Source: an uncultured Lachnospiraceae bacterium
Lineage (GTDB): Bacteria; Bacillota; Clostridia; Lachnospirales; Lachnospiraceae
DNA length: 64,000 nucleotides
Direction of reading: 5' to 3'
Assembly (NCBI GenBank): GCA_946566685.1
Contig: CAMNXA010000014.1
Coordinates: 1-64,000, forward strand
Positions 8,874 through 18,331 of this stretch are shown here, in pieces. Within the stretch, counting starts at the first letter, position 1, and each line of letters starts with the position of its first letter. The notes beneath the pieces were generated by a model. It saw nothing but the letters and a program-made list of their open reading frames with translations, made no database searches and was not told the DNA's origin. Made by a program: the position numbers and the translations under genes.

Positions 8874-11030
8874 TTAGATCAGTGTATTGGCATCAAGGAT
8901 CAGTGCCACCTCACCGTCTCCCAGAACCGTAGCGCCGCTGATGATCTTACACTTACTGATATATTTGCCAAGCGACTTGATAACGATCTCCTGCTGTCCG
9001 ATCAGTTCGTCCACTACGAGACCTGCCTGCTTATCACCTTTCTTGACGATAACGACCACCAGATTATCCTCCGGATTCTTCTTACTGGGAACATCCAGAA
9101 TATCACACAGGCGCACTAACGGGATAACAAGGTCCCTAAGCTGGATCACTTCCTTGGCCTGTACCAGCTTCACATCCGCAGGTGAAATATCCTCGATGGT
9201 CTGAATGGAACCTAAGGAAATCGCATATTTTTCATTCCCGATATCCACCATCAGAGCCTGTATGATCGCCAGGGTAAGCGGCAGTCTGATGGTCCAGGTA
9301 CTTCCCTCTCCCAGCTTGGACTTCACTTCCACTTCACCGCTCAAGGACTCGATCATAGATTTCACAACATCCAGTCCCACGCCGCGCCCCGATACATCGG
9401 AAACAACCTTGGCGGTGGAGAACCCTGCATTGAAGAGAAGATCGATGATCTCCTTCTCACTCATATTCTCACCCTGTTCAGGCGTAATGACACCGCGCTC
9501 GATCGCTTTATTCTTAACAGCCTTGGTATCGATACCATTACCGTCATCCCGCACCTCGATCACGACATTATTACCGTCCTGATAAGCATCCAGGAATATG
9601 GAACCGACTTCCGGCTTTCCTCTTTCCTTACGAACCTCAGCTGACTCCAGGCCATGGTCTGCGGAATTCCGCAAAAGGTGCATCAGCGGATCACCGATCT
9701 GATCTACCACGGTACGATCAAGTTCAGTCTCCTCACCGCTCATATACAATTCCATCTTCTTGCCCAGCTTCTTCTGCAAGTCACGTACCATACGAGGGAA
9801 TTTGTTGACAGTACTCTCGATAGGCACCATGCGGACTTTCATGACAGATTCATGGAGAGATGTGGTGACACTTTCCAGGTACTCAATCTGTTCATTCACG
9901 GCCGGACTCGAATTACCGGACATGGTCGATGCGGATACGAGGGAGTTCTTCGCAATGATCAACTCACTGACCAGATTCATCAAAGTATCCAGTTTCTCAA
10001 TATCTACTCTGACCGTCCTGTTTACCACCGGTTTATTGGCCGTATTCTTCTTGGCTGCGGGAGCCGGTGTCGCTGCCGGTGCAGGTGTCTGATCCTGCGG
10101 TGTGGGCTGCGCCGGGGCTGCTTCTGCCGGAGGCGCCGCCTCAGTTACAGGCTGTGCCGGAGTTGTCTCTGCCGGCGCTGGCTCAGGCTGTTCTGCCGCC
10201 GCTTCTTCCTCATCCGCTTCCTTGGCTGAATTTACATCATTCATATTCAATACACCGCCAATGACGTCCTCAATCTCAGACACGCTCTTGGCCGCGTTCA
10301 CAACCGTATCAAGTTTTTCCTCAGAGATAATGATCAGGCTGAAATGCAGGTCAAACTTCTCATCCTCTATGTCCTGTGAAGAAGGATCGGAGACGATGAT
10401 CTCACTGGTCTCCTCAATGGCCTTGAACACCAGGAATGCCCTCGCTGCCTTTAAGATACAGGACTCCTGTACCTTAACAGTGAGGCCATAGACGTTCTTG
10501 CCCTGTCTGTCGGCTTCTTTGAGTACGTTCTGCTGGTTCTCATTCAATTTAATCTGCCTGAACATCTGAGCAGACTCTGAAGTCTCTGAAGCCGCCGGAG
10601 CGTTCGCCTGCGGTGCGGGCGCTGCCTTGTCAGCATTCTCTCCCTCATCACCGCTCATAATAACATTCAGCCGCTTGATCAGTGCGCCGTTATCATTGGT
10701 GCCCTCATCCGAGCTCTCTCTGATATTGGTGTTATATTCCTCGAGTGCGTCCAGACACTGGAACAGCACATCGATCATATCCGCATTGACTTTGATATTG
10801 CCGTTTCTCACTTCCGAGAATACATTCTCCATGTCATGTGTCAGAGTCTGCATCCTCTTATACCCCATAGTACCCGCCATGCCTTTCAGGGAATGGGCCG
10901 CACGGAAGATCTCATTGATCGTATCCATGTTCTCCGGATCCTGCTCCAGAGATAGAATCTGTGTGTTGAGATTCTGTAGATGCTCATTTGTTTCATCCAG
11001 GAAAATCTCGAGATACTGACTTACATCCAT
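8874..11030 (-). CDS. cheA: Chemotaxis histidine kinase CheA
   Basis: 718 residues with all five domains. P1 has the phosphorylated His at about residue 46 in AAHSLKGMAG. A P2 CheY-binding region (about 165-255) is flanked by Ala/Pro/Glu-rich linkers. The dimerisation domain starts near VRVDIEKLDTLMNLVSELII. The ATP-binding domain has the N box (MHLLRNSADHGLE), DDGNGID and GRGVGLDVV. P5 is the C-terminal CheW-like domain. The kinase passes receptor signals to CheY and CheB. It lies between cheB (1 bp apart) and cheW, consistent with translational coupling. The linker between P2 and P3, a run of EPAPAETTPAQP-type sequence, is long but typical. Confidence 0.98.
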   Translation of the reverse strand: MDVSQYLEIFLDETNEHLQNLNTQILSLEQDPENMDTINEIFRAAHSLKGMAGTMGYKRMQTLTHDMENVFSEVRNGNIKVNADMIDVLFQCLDALEEYNTNIRESSDEGTNDNGALIKRLNVIMSGDEGENADKAAPAPQANAPAASETSESAQMFRQIKLNENQQNVLKEADRQGKNVYGLTVKVQESCILKAARAFLVFKAIEETSEIIVSDPSSQDIEDEKFDLHFSLIIISEEKLDTVVNAAKSVSEIEDVIGGVLNMNDVNSAKEADEEEAAAEQPEPAPAETTPAQPVTEAAPPAEAAPAQPTPQDQTPAPAATPAPAAKKNTANKPVVNRTVRVDIEKLDTLMNLVSELIIAKNSLVSASTMSGNSSPAVNEQIEYLESVTTSLHESVMKVRMVPIESTVNKFPRMVRDLQKKLGKKMELYMSGEETELDRTVVDQIGDPLMHLLRNSADHGLESAEVRKERGKPEVGSIFLDAYQDGNNVVIEVRDDGNGIDTKAVKNKAIERGVITPEQGENMSEKEIIDLLFNAGFSTAKVVSDVSGRGVGLDVVKSMIESLSGEVEVKSKLGEGSTWTIRLPLTLAIIQALMVDIGNEKYAISLGSIQTIEDISPADVKLVQAKEVIQLRDLVIPLVRLCDILDVPSKKNPEDNLVVVIVKKGDKQAGLVVDELIGQQEIVIKSLGKYISKCKIISGATVLGDGEVALILDANTLI

Positions 11031-11031
11031 A

Positions 11032-12102
11032 CTATTTTACCCCCACGTTCATTATGATTTCCTGCGCAATCTGTTCAAGCGGCACTGTCTGATTCGCCAA
11101 TCCTGCCTGCACGGCGCTCTTTGGCATCCCGTATACCGCACATGTGCTTGCCTCCTGAACAATGACATGCGTTTTCTTCTTTGCCTTCAGATTCTGGATT
11201 CCCTGTGTACCGTCAGCTCCCATACCTGTCATAACCACACAGACGATCTGGTCGTACTTGCTGTCTGATAAGGATTCATACATATAATTCGCGCAGGGCT
11301 TTACACCTTCCCTGGACGGCTCATTCGAGTAATGAATCGCATACTTGCCGCTCATTGTCAGGACATTCAGATGTTTACCGCCCATAGCAATATATACCGT
11401 CCCCGCTTCCAGCACATCTCCCTCAGCTGCCTCCTTGACCTTCAACTCGCTTAAAGAATCCAGCCTCTCAGCCAGGGATGCCGTAAAACCGGCAGGCATA
11501 TGCTGTACCACTACGACAGGCGCTTTCAGGTTCTTCGGAAGTCTGGGAATTACTGCCTGCAAGGCTTTGGGGCCTCCGGTGGAACTTGCAATGGCGACAA
11601 TCTTATTACCACTCACGGAAGCGGTATGTTTGCTCACAAGAGACACCATTTTTTTCGTGTTCCTGATCTCGTCCACGCTAAATGCCTTGCTGACTGTTGG
11701 TGTCCGTGATTCCACCACCACTGCCAGGACTTTTAAGAGTCTCTCCTTAAACTCCCCGTTGCGGCAGTCCATCGCATTATTAGGCTTATGGACAAAATCC
11801 AGTGCTCCCAATTCCAGGGCATCCAGAGTTGTCTTAGCCCCCTCCTTGGTATCAGTACTCGCCATCATGACTTTCACTGAAATCTTGCGTTTCTGCAATT
11901 CCTTTAACAGTTCCAGACCATTCATCTGCGGCATATTGACATCCAGCACCATCGCATCATATGTCTTTCTGCCAAGCAGATCCAGCGCCTCCAAACCATT
12001 TGCTGCCCGATCTTCTACATGGAATCGTTCATCGCTGTTAATTATATCACAAAGCACCCTTCTCATGAGTGCAGAGTCGTCAACTAATAATATGTTTTTC
12101 AT
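11032..12102 (-). CDS. cheB: Chemotaxis response regulator / receptor methylesterase CheB
   Basis: About 356 residues. The receiver domain has the acidic pair at 8-9 (LLVDDSALMRR) and the phosphorylated Asp at about 54 (MVLDVNMPQMNG). The C-terminal methylesterase domain has the catalytic Ser in AIASSTGGPKALQ, His in VVVQHMPAGFT and Asp in GMGADGTQG. It removes methyl groups from receptors. The ORF track starts at a TTG that overlaps the stop of the upstream PilZ gene. I prefer the ATG ten codons later (MKNILLV), because the family starts there and a GGAGGCAAGG site precedes it. cheR, its partner methyltransferase gene, is not in this window. Confidence 0.95.
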   Translation of the reverse strand: MKNILLVDDSALMRRVLCDIINSDERFHVEDRAANGLEALDLLGRKTYDAMVLDVNMPQMNGLELLKELQKRKISVKVMMASTDTKEGAKTTLDALELGALDFVHKPNNAMDCRNGEFKERLLKVLAVVVESRTPTVSKAFSVDEIRNTKKMVSLVSKHTASVSGNKIVAIASSTGGPKALQAVIPRLPKNLKAPVVVVQHMPAGFTASLAERLDSLSELKVKEAAEGDVLEAGTVYIAMGGKHLNVLTMSGKYAIHYSNEPSREGVKPCANYMYESLSDSKYDQIVCVVMTGMGADGTQGIQNLKAKKKTHVIVQEASTCAVYGMPKSAVQAGLANQTVPLEQIAQEIIMNVGVK

Positions 12103-12128
12103 ATTTTCAACCTTGCCTCCATCTGTCC

Positions 12129-12878
12129 TCAACCGATATATCCATAGTCACCCTTCTGATTCTTGAGGGTCTTGCGTTCTTCATCAAATATGTATTTGAT
12201 AATCTCTTCTCTCTCTTCGGCATCCACATTAACATACTGTACGCGGTGTTCAAACACGCCCTTACGGTTCTCCAGTTCCCTGACATCCAGCACCTTGCCC
12301 ACCAGATTGAACTCTTTGATCCTGCCATCCACCATCAGATGATATTTACAGAGGATCAGGCTGTGCACATCATAGGAATAATTGGCCACGAACCGCAGCC
12401 CGCCGCCGCTGATATCCACGATGACACTGCTCTTTAAGGGAAGTTCAGGCATCATCTCCTCTTCCTCCCTGTCAACAAGGGATATCTCTTCTTCCTCAAG
12501 CTGCCTGGAATTCATCTCCAGTGCACAGCTGAACCGATAGTACTCTCTGCGCTGGTATTTGCGGAGATTACTCGTTAAATCCATCACCAGCACATACATG
12601 TTATTGTTCTTATAACGGTCAACCACCCTGGCGTAGCACTGATAGAGAACATTATCGCCGTAAAAATACAGATCGTACTCTCCGTCTACAGGCAGCAAGA
12701 TCAGCTTACTCTTCTCCATCGGCATCGCAATCTCAATCCGGTCTTCGGACAAAATATCCAATACCTGGCTCTGATGGCTCTTCTTTCCCTCACTGTTTTT
12801 TGCTTTGGGTGATCTCTCGATTGCCTGCAGATCCACCCGCCGTCCAGGAACTATATACTTGGATAAAAGATTCGCCAT
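12129..12878 (-). CDS. PilZ-domain c-di-GMP receptor, YcgR/YpfA-like flagellar brake
   Basis: 249 residues. The N-terminal YcgR-like domain (about 1-105) is followed by a PilZ domain with both binding motifs: the Arg cluster YQRREYYRFSCAL and the DISGGGLRFVAN motif (D-x-S-x-x-G). Proteins with this arrangement bind cyclic di-GMP and slow or stop flagellar rotation by contacting stator or switch proteins. Lying between flhG and cheB, it is co-transcribed with the switch and stator genes, which supports that role. The presence of a type IV pilus locus downstream makes a c-di-GMP motile-to-attached switch plausible, but that is inference. No enzyme making or degrading c-di-GMP is encoded here. 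Confidence 0.93.
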   Translation of the reverse strand: MANLLSKYIVPGRRVDLQAIERSPKAKNSEGKKSHQSQVLDILSEDRIEIAMPMEKSKLILLPVDGEYDLYFYGDNVLYQCYARVVDRYKNNNMYVLVMDLTSNLRKYQRREYYRFSCALEMNSRQLEEEEISLVDREEEEMMPELPLKSSVIVDISGGGLRFVANYSYDVHSLILCKYHLMVDGRIKEFNLVGKVLDVRELENRKGVFEHRVQYVNVDAEEREEIIKYIFDEERKTLKNQKGDYGYIG

Positions 12879-12926
12879 AATGACATCCTCCTATTTCTCT
12901 TTCAGGTTAAGTGTTTACTTTGATTG

Positions 12927-13802
12927 TCATCTTCTGGATACAATATGTGAAAAAAAAGCCGCCATGCCACGTTTCGTCAGATTTTTGTTCAGTTCCTTAT
13001 TCATCAATTTCGCCGCGATCACCTCATAGGCAACAGCCGATCTGGCATGCGGATTGTCCAGAGATACCGGCGCCTGCTGCATGACTGCCCTGGTCAGCTG
13101 GCTGTCCTGGGGAATCATCCCCAGATAAGAGATCGGCATCTTTAAATACCGCTCCACCACCGCTTCCAGTTTCGCATAAAGAGCCTCCGCCTCCGCCTCA
13201 TTGGCGACCTTATTCGCAAGTACTTTAATCTGTGTTGTGTCACGTAAATAGCGCGGATGCCTGTTTAAAGCCTTTAAGAGCGAGTAGGAATCCGTAATCG
13301 AAGTGGGTTCCGGTGTCGTCACAAGCAGGATCTCCCCGCTGGCCACCAGAAACTCAAGCACTGCATCGGATATGCCTGCTCCCGTATCCACGATGATCGT
13401 ATCCGCCATCTCATCCAGTTCTGTCAGATTCTGAATGATGTAATTCAAATAATCTTTATCTAAATTGGACATCCCTGCAATCCCGGATCCGCCGGAAATA
13501 AATCCCACATCCATCGGTCCCCAGGTGATGATATCCTTAATACTCTTGCCCTGATAAATTAAATCACACAAGTTATGCTTGGGAACTGCCCCGAACATAA
13601 TCTCTATATTTGCCAATCCAAAATCCGCATCCAGGATGATGACCTTCTGGCCCATCTTACGGAACTGTATCGCCAGGTTGATGGCTGTATTGGATTTACC
13701 CACGCCCCCCTTACCGCTGGTGACAGTGATGACTCGTGCCAGGGATCTGCGAGGCTGTATATTTGCCTTGATTATATTCCTTAACTGTTCAGCCTGATCC
13801 AT
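12927..13802 (-). CDS. flhG: Flagellum site/number regulator FlhG (MinD-like ATPase, YlxH)
   Basis: 291 residues, ParA/MinD superfamily. The deviant Walker A is VTSGKGGVGKSNTAINLA near residue 30; later motifs include VIILDADFGLANIEIM and DTIIVDTGAGISD. FlhG partners FlhF to set flagellar number and place, and contacts FliM/FliY in the C-ring. The N-terminal DQAEQLRNII segment resembles the conserved activator helix that stimulates FlhF GTPase (DQAxxLR motif). It starts 12 bp after flhF. The C-terminal amphipathic helix (LNKNLTKRGMAAFFSHIV) fits membrane binding. Confidence 0.95.
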   Translation of the reverse strand: MDQAEQLRNIIKANIQPRRSLARVITVTSGKGGVGKSNTAINLAIQFRKMGQKVIILDADFGLANIEIMFGAVPKHNLCDLIYQGKSIKDIITWGPMDVGFISGGSGIAGMSNLDKDYLNYIIQNLTELDEMADTIIVDTGAGISDAVLEFLVASGEILLVTTPEPTSITDSYSLLKALNRHPRYLRDTTQIKVLANKVANEAEAEALYAKLEAVVERYLKMPISYLGMIPQDSQLTRAVMQQAPVSLDNPHARSAVAYEVIAAKLMNKELNKNLTKRGMAAFFSHIVSRR

Positions 13803-13814
13803 TAGGCTTCCTCC

Positions 13815-15056
13815 TTAGTTCTTACCTCCAAGCAGTCTCTTGACTGTCTTTTGTGGATTAAAATCTTCGATATCGTCCGGCACATTCTGTCCATGCGTCA
13901 CATAAGATAATGACGCGCCCGTATAAAGACGAAGATTCAAGAGATTTCCCAATGTAGTGGTCTCGTCAAGTTTGGTAAAGATCAGCTTATAATCCGCCAT
14001 TTCCTTATAGGAATCCGCAATACTGATCAGATCACGGTACTTGGTCGTTGCACTTAAGACCAGATGTACCTCCTTCTCCACCTTATCATCCACTGAATGG
14101 ATAAAATTACTCATGTTATCCTTTTGCGTTGCATTCTGATGGGAATGTCCCGCTGTGTCAATCAGTATATAGTCATAATCCTTAAAGTCCTCTATTGCCT
14201 TATTGATCTCCTCCACCGTATAGATCACACGGAAAGGCACCTCCAGTATGTTCGCATATGTCCGCAGCTGTTCTGCCGCCGCGATACGATATGTATCCGC
14301 TGTGAGAAGCGCCACCTTTTTCTTTTCATCTACCCGGAATTTGGAAGCGATCTTAGCGATCGTAGTGGTCTTGCCCACGCCTGTGGGACCGATGAAGAAC
14401 ACCATCTTGATACCATTGGCCGCCGGTTCGATGGCGCTTGGTTTGCCAAACTTTAAGATCATCTTCTGATAGGTGTTGGCAAGCGCATAATCGAAGGGGA
14501 TGTTGGGTTTGTTGATCTGCTCGATCTCACTGATGATCTCCTGCGCATACTTCTCATCCACCTCGTTGTCTAACATGGTATCATGCAGAAGATGCATGAA
14601 TTTGTCGGTCTCTGTCTCCTCCTTGCGTTCCTCTGTTTTCCCTGCTTTTTCCTCTTTATCTTCTTCCGGTTTTTGTAATTGCTGTTCCAAAAGCGATTGC
14701 AGACTGTCCAGCTTCTCCTCGATGGCACTGCTTTCCTTTCTGGCCGCAGGTTCCGGCACTGCCGCCTGCACCGGCGCCTGCGCAGGAACCGGAGCCGGAG
14801 CTGGATTCACAGGTTCGGCCGCCTTATTCTGGCTGGAAGCAATCACATTGTTGATGGCGGATACCGCCGCCGTATATTTCTCACTCTCTTCTTCCAGGGC
14901 TACCGTGACCTCCACCATGTGGGGCTTTAAAAATGCCAGGAAACCTTTGCTCTTCACGGTCTTGACGTTCATGACGACTACGCCTTCTCCCAGTTCCTTC
15001 TTCGCATTCTCGATAGCTTCCTTTTCAGTTTTTGCCACAAATTTTTTGATTATCAT
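13815..15056 (-). CDS. flhF: Flagellar biosynthesis GTPase FlhF (SRP-type)
   Basis: 413 residues. A basic N-terminal B domain (IIKKFVAKTEKEAIENAKKE) is followed by a Pro/Ala/Glu-rich linker and a coiled coil. The NG domain has G1 FFIGPTGVGKTTTIAKIA near 220, G2/G3 LLTADTYRIAAAEQLRTYA and ILIDTAGHSHQN, and G4 IFTKLDETTTLG. FlhF recruits the first flagellar components to the right place on the membrane. Its ATG overlaps the flhA stop by one base (TAATG), a sign of coupled translation, and flhG follows. Length and motifs are normal. Confidence 0.97.
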   Translation of the reverse strand: MIIKKFVAKTEKEAIENAKKELGEGVVVMNVKTVKSKGFLAFLKPHMVEVTVALEEESEKYTAAVSAINNVIASSQNKAAEPVNPAPAPVPAQAPVQAAVPEPAARKESSAIEEKLDSLQSLLEQQLQKPEEDKEEKAGKTEERKEETETDKFMHLLHDTMLDNEVDEKYAQEIISEIEQINKPNIPFDYALANTYQKMILKFGKPSAIEPAANGIKMVFFIGPTGVGKTTTIAKIASKFRVDEKKKVALLTADTYRIAAAEQLRTYANILEVPFRVIYTVEEINKAIEDFKDYDYILIDTAGHSHQNATQKDNMSNFIHSVDDKVEKEVHLVLSATTKYRDLISIADSYKEMADYKLIFTKLDETTTLGNLLNLRLYTGASLSYVTHGQNVPDDIEDFNPQKTVKRLLGGKN

Positions 15057-17098
15057 TATGCTGTCACCATCCCAACGGACTGTAATTCAATGTTGGATTC
15101 CACTTCATTGTATGATACCACCACTAAATCTTTGTAATAATCTTCTGTCAATTTCTTAAAATATGCCCGGACGATCGGTGAAGTGATCACGATCGGGATC
15201 TTGCCCAGATCTTCCAGTTTCTTCGTCTCCACGCCCACAGAATCCATGATATCCCTGGTCTTGGCCGGATCCAGCGTCAGATATGCTCCCTGCTCGGTCT
15301 GCTTCACACTGGCCATGATCTCCTGCTCCAGTTTCGGATCCAATGTCACCACGCTGGTGGTCTCATTGGCCGGGAAGAACTTATTGGAGATCGCACGTTT
15401 CAGACTCTGTCTGACATACTCAGTCAGGATATCCGTATCCCTGGTAGTAGCCGCATAGTCCGCAAGCGTCTCAAATATGGTGAGCAGATCCCTGATGGAG
15501 ATGCCCTCTCCCAGGAGATTCTGCAATACTTTCTGGATCTCACCAAGCCCAAGCAGCTTCGGCACCAGTTCCTCCACCAGCGAAGGATTGGTCTCTCTCA
15601 AGTTGTTGACCAGATTCTGTACATCCTGTCTTGTCAGAAGTTCCGCAATATACTGTCTGATAACTTCCGTCAGGTGCGTTGCAATGATAGAAGGCGGATC
15701 CACTACCGTGTAGCCCATACTCTCCGCACGCTCCCGCTGCCCTTCCGTGATCCAGATAGCCGGCAGATGGAAAGAAGGCTCGAAGGTGGGAATACCCGTA
15801 ATCTCCTCCTCCACATAGCCGGGATTCATGGCCATGTAGTGGTCGAAGAGAATCTCTCCCTCACTGACCTGTACACCCTTTATTTTAATAATATATTGGT
15901 TCGGATTCAACTGTATGTTATCCCGCAGACGAATGATCGGCACAACCGTACCAAGTTCCAGCGCGATCTGCCTTCTGATCATGACCACGCGGTCTAAGAG
16001 GTCACCGCCCTGGTTTACATCTGCCAGCGGAATGATACCATAACCAAACTCCAGCTCGATCGGATCCACCTGCAAAAGGGACGTAACATTCTCCGGCTGT
16101 CTGATCTCCTCCGCGGCCGCTTCCTCCTCATCTGCCTCATGCTCAATCTCCGCTGTCTCAATGGTACCTGCCATGATCCTGCCCACCACGACAAAGACCA
16201 GTCCCAGACCCACAAACACCACCTTATTAAGAGGCGTGACAATCCCCAGGCCGGCAATGACGATACCCACCAGATACAGCACCTTGGGCACACCAAAAAG
16301 CTGCCGGATCAGTACCGTACCGAAGTCCGCCTCCTTGGAGCCTTTTGTTACCAGAATACCAGTCGCCAGGGAGATCAAAAGAGAGGGAATCTGGCTCACC
16401 AGACCATCACCGATGGTCAGGATCACGTACTTATTCATAGCCTCGGCCATCTCCAGATTTTCACGCAGAACGCCCATAGCAAATCCGCCTACAATATTGA
16501 CAAACGTGATGATCAGACCTGCCGTAGCATCTCCCTTAACGTACTTCACGGCACCGTCCATGGAACCGAAGAAGTTGGATTCATCCTGAATCTTTTCACG
16601 GCGTTTCTTGGCTTCTTCATCCGTGATGGCACCCGTATTTAAGTCTGCATCGATGGCCATCTGCTTACCGGGCATGGCATCCAATGTAAATCTGGCCGTA
16701 ACTTCAGCCACACGCTCGGAACCTTTGTTGATGATCATAAACTGCACGATGATCAGAATGATAAACACGATGACACCCACGATCAGGTCGCCGCCGCCCA
16801 CGTACTGACCGAAGGTCTGCACCACGTTACCGGCGTCACCGGTGGTCAGAATCAGTCTGGTAGAAGAAACGTTCAGGGCAATCCTGAAAATGGTTGTAAA
16901 CAGAAGGATTGTCGGATAGAAAGACATGTTCAGGACTTCATTGGCAAACATACAACCGAACATAATCGTAAAAGCAATGGAAATATTACAGGCTAACAAT
17001 ACATCCAAAAGCCCTGATTTGATCGGTACGATCAGCATGATAAACGCGGCGAGCACATATGCGGCAACACCCATATCAGCTGTTTTAAGCTTTCCCAT
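15056..17098 (-). CDS. flhA: Flagellar type III export gate protein FlhA
   Basis: 680 residues. The N-terminal half has about eight membrane helices and the conserved FHIPEP-type loop (SERVAEVTARFTLDAMPGKQ, AIDADLNTGAITDEEAKKRR). The C-terminal cytoplasmic part (about 330-680) forms the nonameric ring that docks chaperone-substrate complexes; it contains GYTVVDPPSIIATHLTEVI. FlhA couples proton flow to export. It sits between flhB (78-bp gap) and flhF (overlapping by one base). The track start has a GGAGG site. Intact and typical. Confidence 0.98.
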   Translation of the reverse strand: MGKLKTADMGVAAYVLAAFIMLIVPIKSGLLDVLLACNISIAFTIMFGCMFANEVLNMSFYPTILLFTTIFRIALNVSSTRLILTTGDAGNVVQTFGQYVGGGDLIVGVIVFIILIIVQFMIINKGSERVAEVTARFTLDAMPGKQMAIDADLNTGAITDEEAKKRREKIQDESNFFGSMDGAVKYVKGDATAGLIITFVNIVGGFAMGVLRENLEMAEAMNKYVILTIGDGLVSQIPSLLISLATGILVTKGSKEADFGTVLIRQLFGVPKVLYLVGIVIAGLGIVTPLNKVVFVGLGLVFVVVGRIMAGTIETAEIEHEADEEEAAAEEIRQPENVTSLLQVDPIELEFGYGIIPLADVNQGGDLLDRVVMIRRQIALELGTVVPIIRLRDNIQLNPNQYIIKIKGVQVSEGEILFDHYMAMNPGYVEEEITGIPTFEPSFHLPAIWITEGQRERAESMGYTVVDPPSIIATHLTEVIRQYIAELLTRQDVQNLVNNLRETNPSLVEELVPKLLGLGEIQKVLQNLLGEGISIRDLLTIFETLADYAATTRDTDILTEYVRQSLKRAISNKFFPANETTSVVTLDPKLEQEIMASVKQTEQGAYLTLDPAKTRDIMDSVGVETKKLEDLGKIPIVITSPIVRAYFKKLTEDYYKDLVVVSYNEVESNIELQSVGMVTA

Positions 17099-17175
17099 TC
17101 CGGTTCTCCTCCTTTCCTCAAAATATAGTTATCAGCTTTCCTCATCGGAAGAATGCTGCCTTGCAGACACTCTCC

Positions 17176-18300
17176 TCACACTCGTCCCTGTAAATGATAT
17201 ACGAAGGCGAGCACTTCTGCAACCGCCTGATAAAGTTCCGGCGGCACCACATTCCCCACATCCACATTGGCATACAGCATACGGGCCAGGGGTTTGTTCT
17301 CCACAATCTCTATATGATGTTCCCTGGCTGTCTCTCTGATCTTCTGTGCCAGGTAATCCGCACCTTTGGCCACCACATAGGGGGCATCATAAAGTTCCGG
17401 ATCGTACTTGATCGCTACCGCATAATGTGTCGGGTTCGTGATGACCACATCTGCTTCCGGCAGTTTCTGCATCATACGGCGTCTGGAAGCCTCCTGCATC
17501 CTCTGACGCTGCTTGCCCTTGATCTGCGGATCACCTTCCTGGTTCTTATATTCATCCTTCACTTCCTGTTTGGTCATCTTCATGTCTTTCTTGAACTTGA
17601 TCTTCTGATAAGCAAAGTCAAGAGCCGCGATGAGCATATAAAACAGGGCAATGCGGATTCCCAGGTTTATCACCAGCACACCCACCTGCATAATCCCCTG
17701 ATTTAAAGAAAGGGAATAAAACTGATAGAGCGGCGGCATATTCTTCTTGAGATAGGAATATACCACATAACCGATCAATGTGAGTTTCAGGACGGATTTC
17801 ACCAGTTCCACCAGGGAATTCGGGGAAAATATCCGCTTAAACCCGCTGACCGGGTTGATCTTGTTAAATTTCGGTTTCAGCGGCTTGGTCGTGATCTTCC
17901 ACTTTACCTGCAAGATATTCGTGACCATCGCCACCACAAATCCCACGATCAAAAAGGGCGCGATACACAGCAGTATCCGGCTCATGGACTGGACAAACAG
18001 ATAATTGAAGGTCTGATCCTGCACATACCCGTCATACATCTTGACATAAGCAGGAATCTGGGAATAAATATCATAGATATTTCCCACGAAATAAGTACCC
18101 ATCCGTTCCAGCCAGAAGTTGATCATGATAAAGGCAAACAGCATCTCAAAGGCGCTGGTCACCTCTTTGCTCTTTGCAACCTGCCCCTCAGCACGGGCAT
18201 CCGACAACTTCTTGGATGTAGGTTCTTCCGTTTTTTCCCCGCCGGGACCGTCCTTGGCGAAGAACTGGAGATCATATGTCAGGAGTAATTCCAATTCCAC
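17176..18300 (-). CDS. flhB: Flagellar export apparatus substrate-specificity switch FlhB
   Basis: 374 residues with four membrane helices and a C-terminal cytoplasmic domain. The autocleavage motif NPTH is present in VVITNPTHYAVAIKYDP near residue 290, so the rod/hook-to-filament export switch should operate, with FliK as its ruler. The N-terminus holds the usual GEKTEEPTSKKLSDARAEGQ. The chosen start is a GTG with an AGGT-type site, because the conserved N-terminus begins about 20 codons after it. A short hydrophobic extension (ELELLLTYDLQFFA) precedes that segment, as in many clostridial FlhB proteins. Confidence 0.97.
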   Translation of the reverse strand: MELELLLTYDLQFFAKDGPGGEKTEEPTSKKLSDARAEGQVAKSKEVTSAFEMLFAFIMINFWLERMGTYFVGNIYDIYSQIPAYVKMYDGYVQDQTFNYLFVQSMSRILLCIAPFLIVGFVVAMVTNILQVKWKITTKPLKPKFNKINPVSGFKRIFSPNSLVELVKSVLKLTLIGYVVYSYLKKNMPPLYQFYSLSLNQGIMQVGVLVINLGIRIALFYMLIAALDFAYQKIKFKKDMKMTKQEVKDEYKNQEGDPQIKGKQRQRMQEASRRRMMQKLPEADVVITNPTHYAVAIKYDPELYDAPYVVAKGADYLAQKIRETAREHHIEIVENKPLARMLYANVDVGNVVPPELYQAVAEVLAFVYHLQGRV

Positions 18301-18331
18301 CGACCTGCCCTTTCCTGTCCGGAAGGCATTC

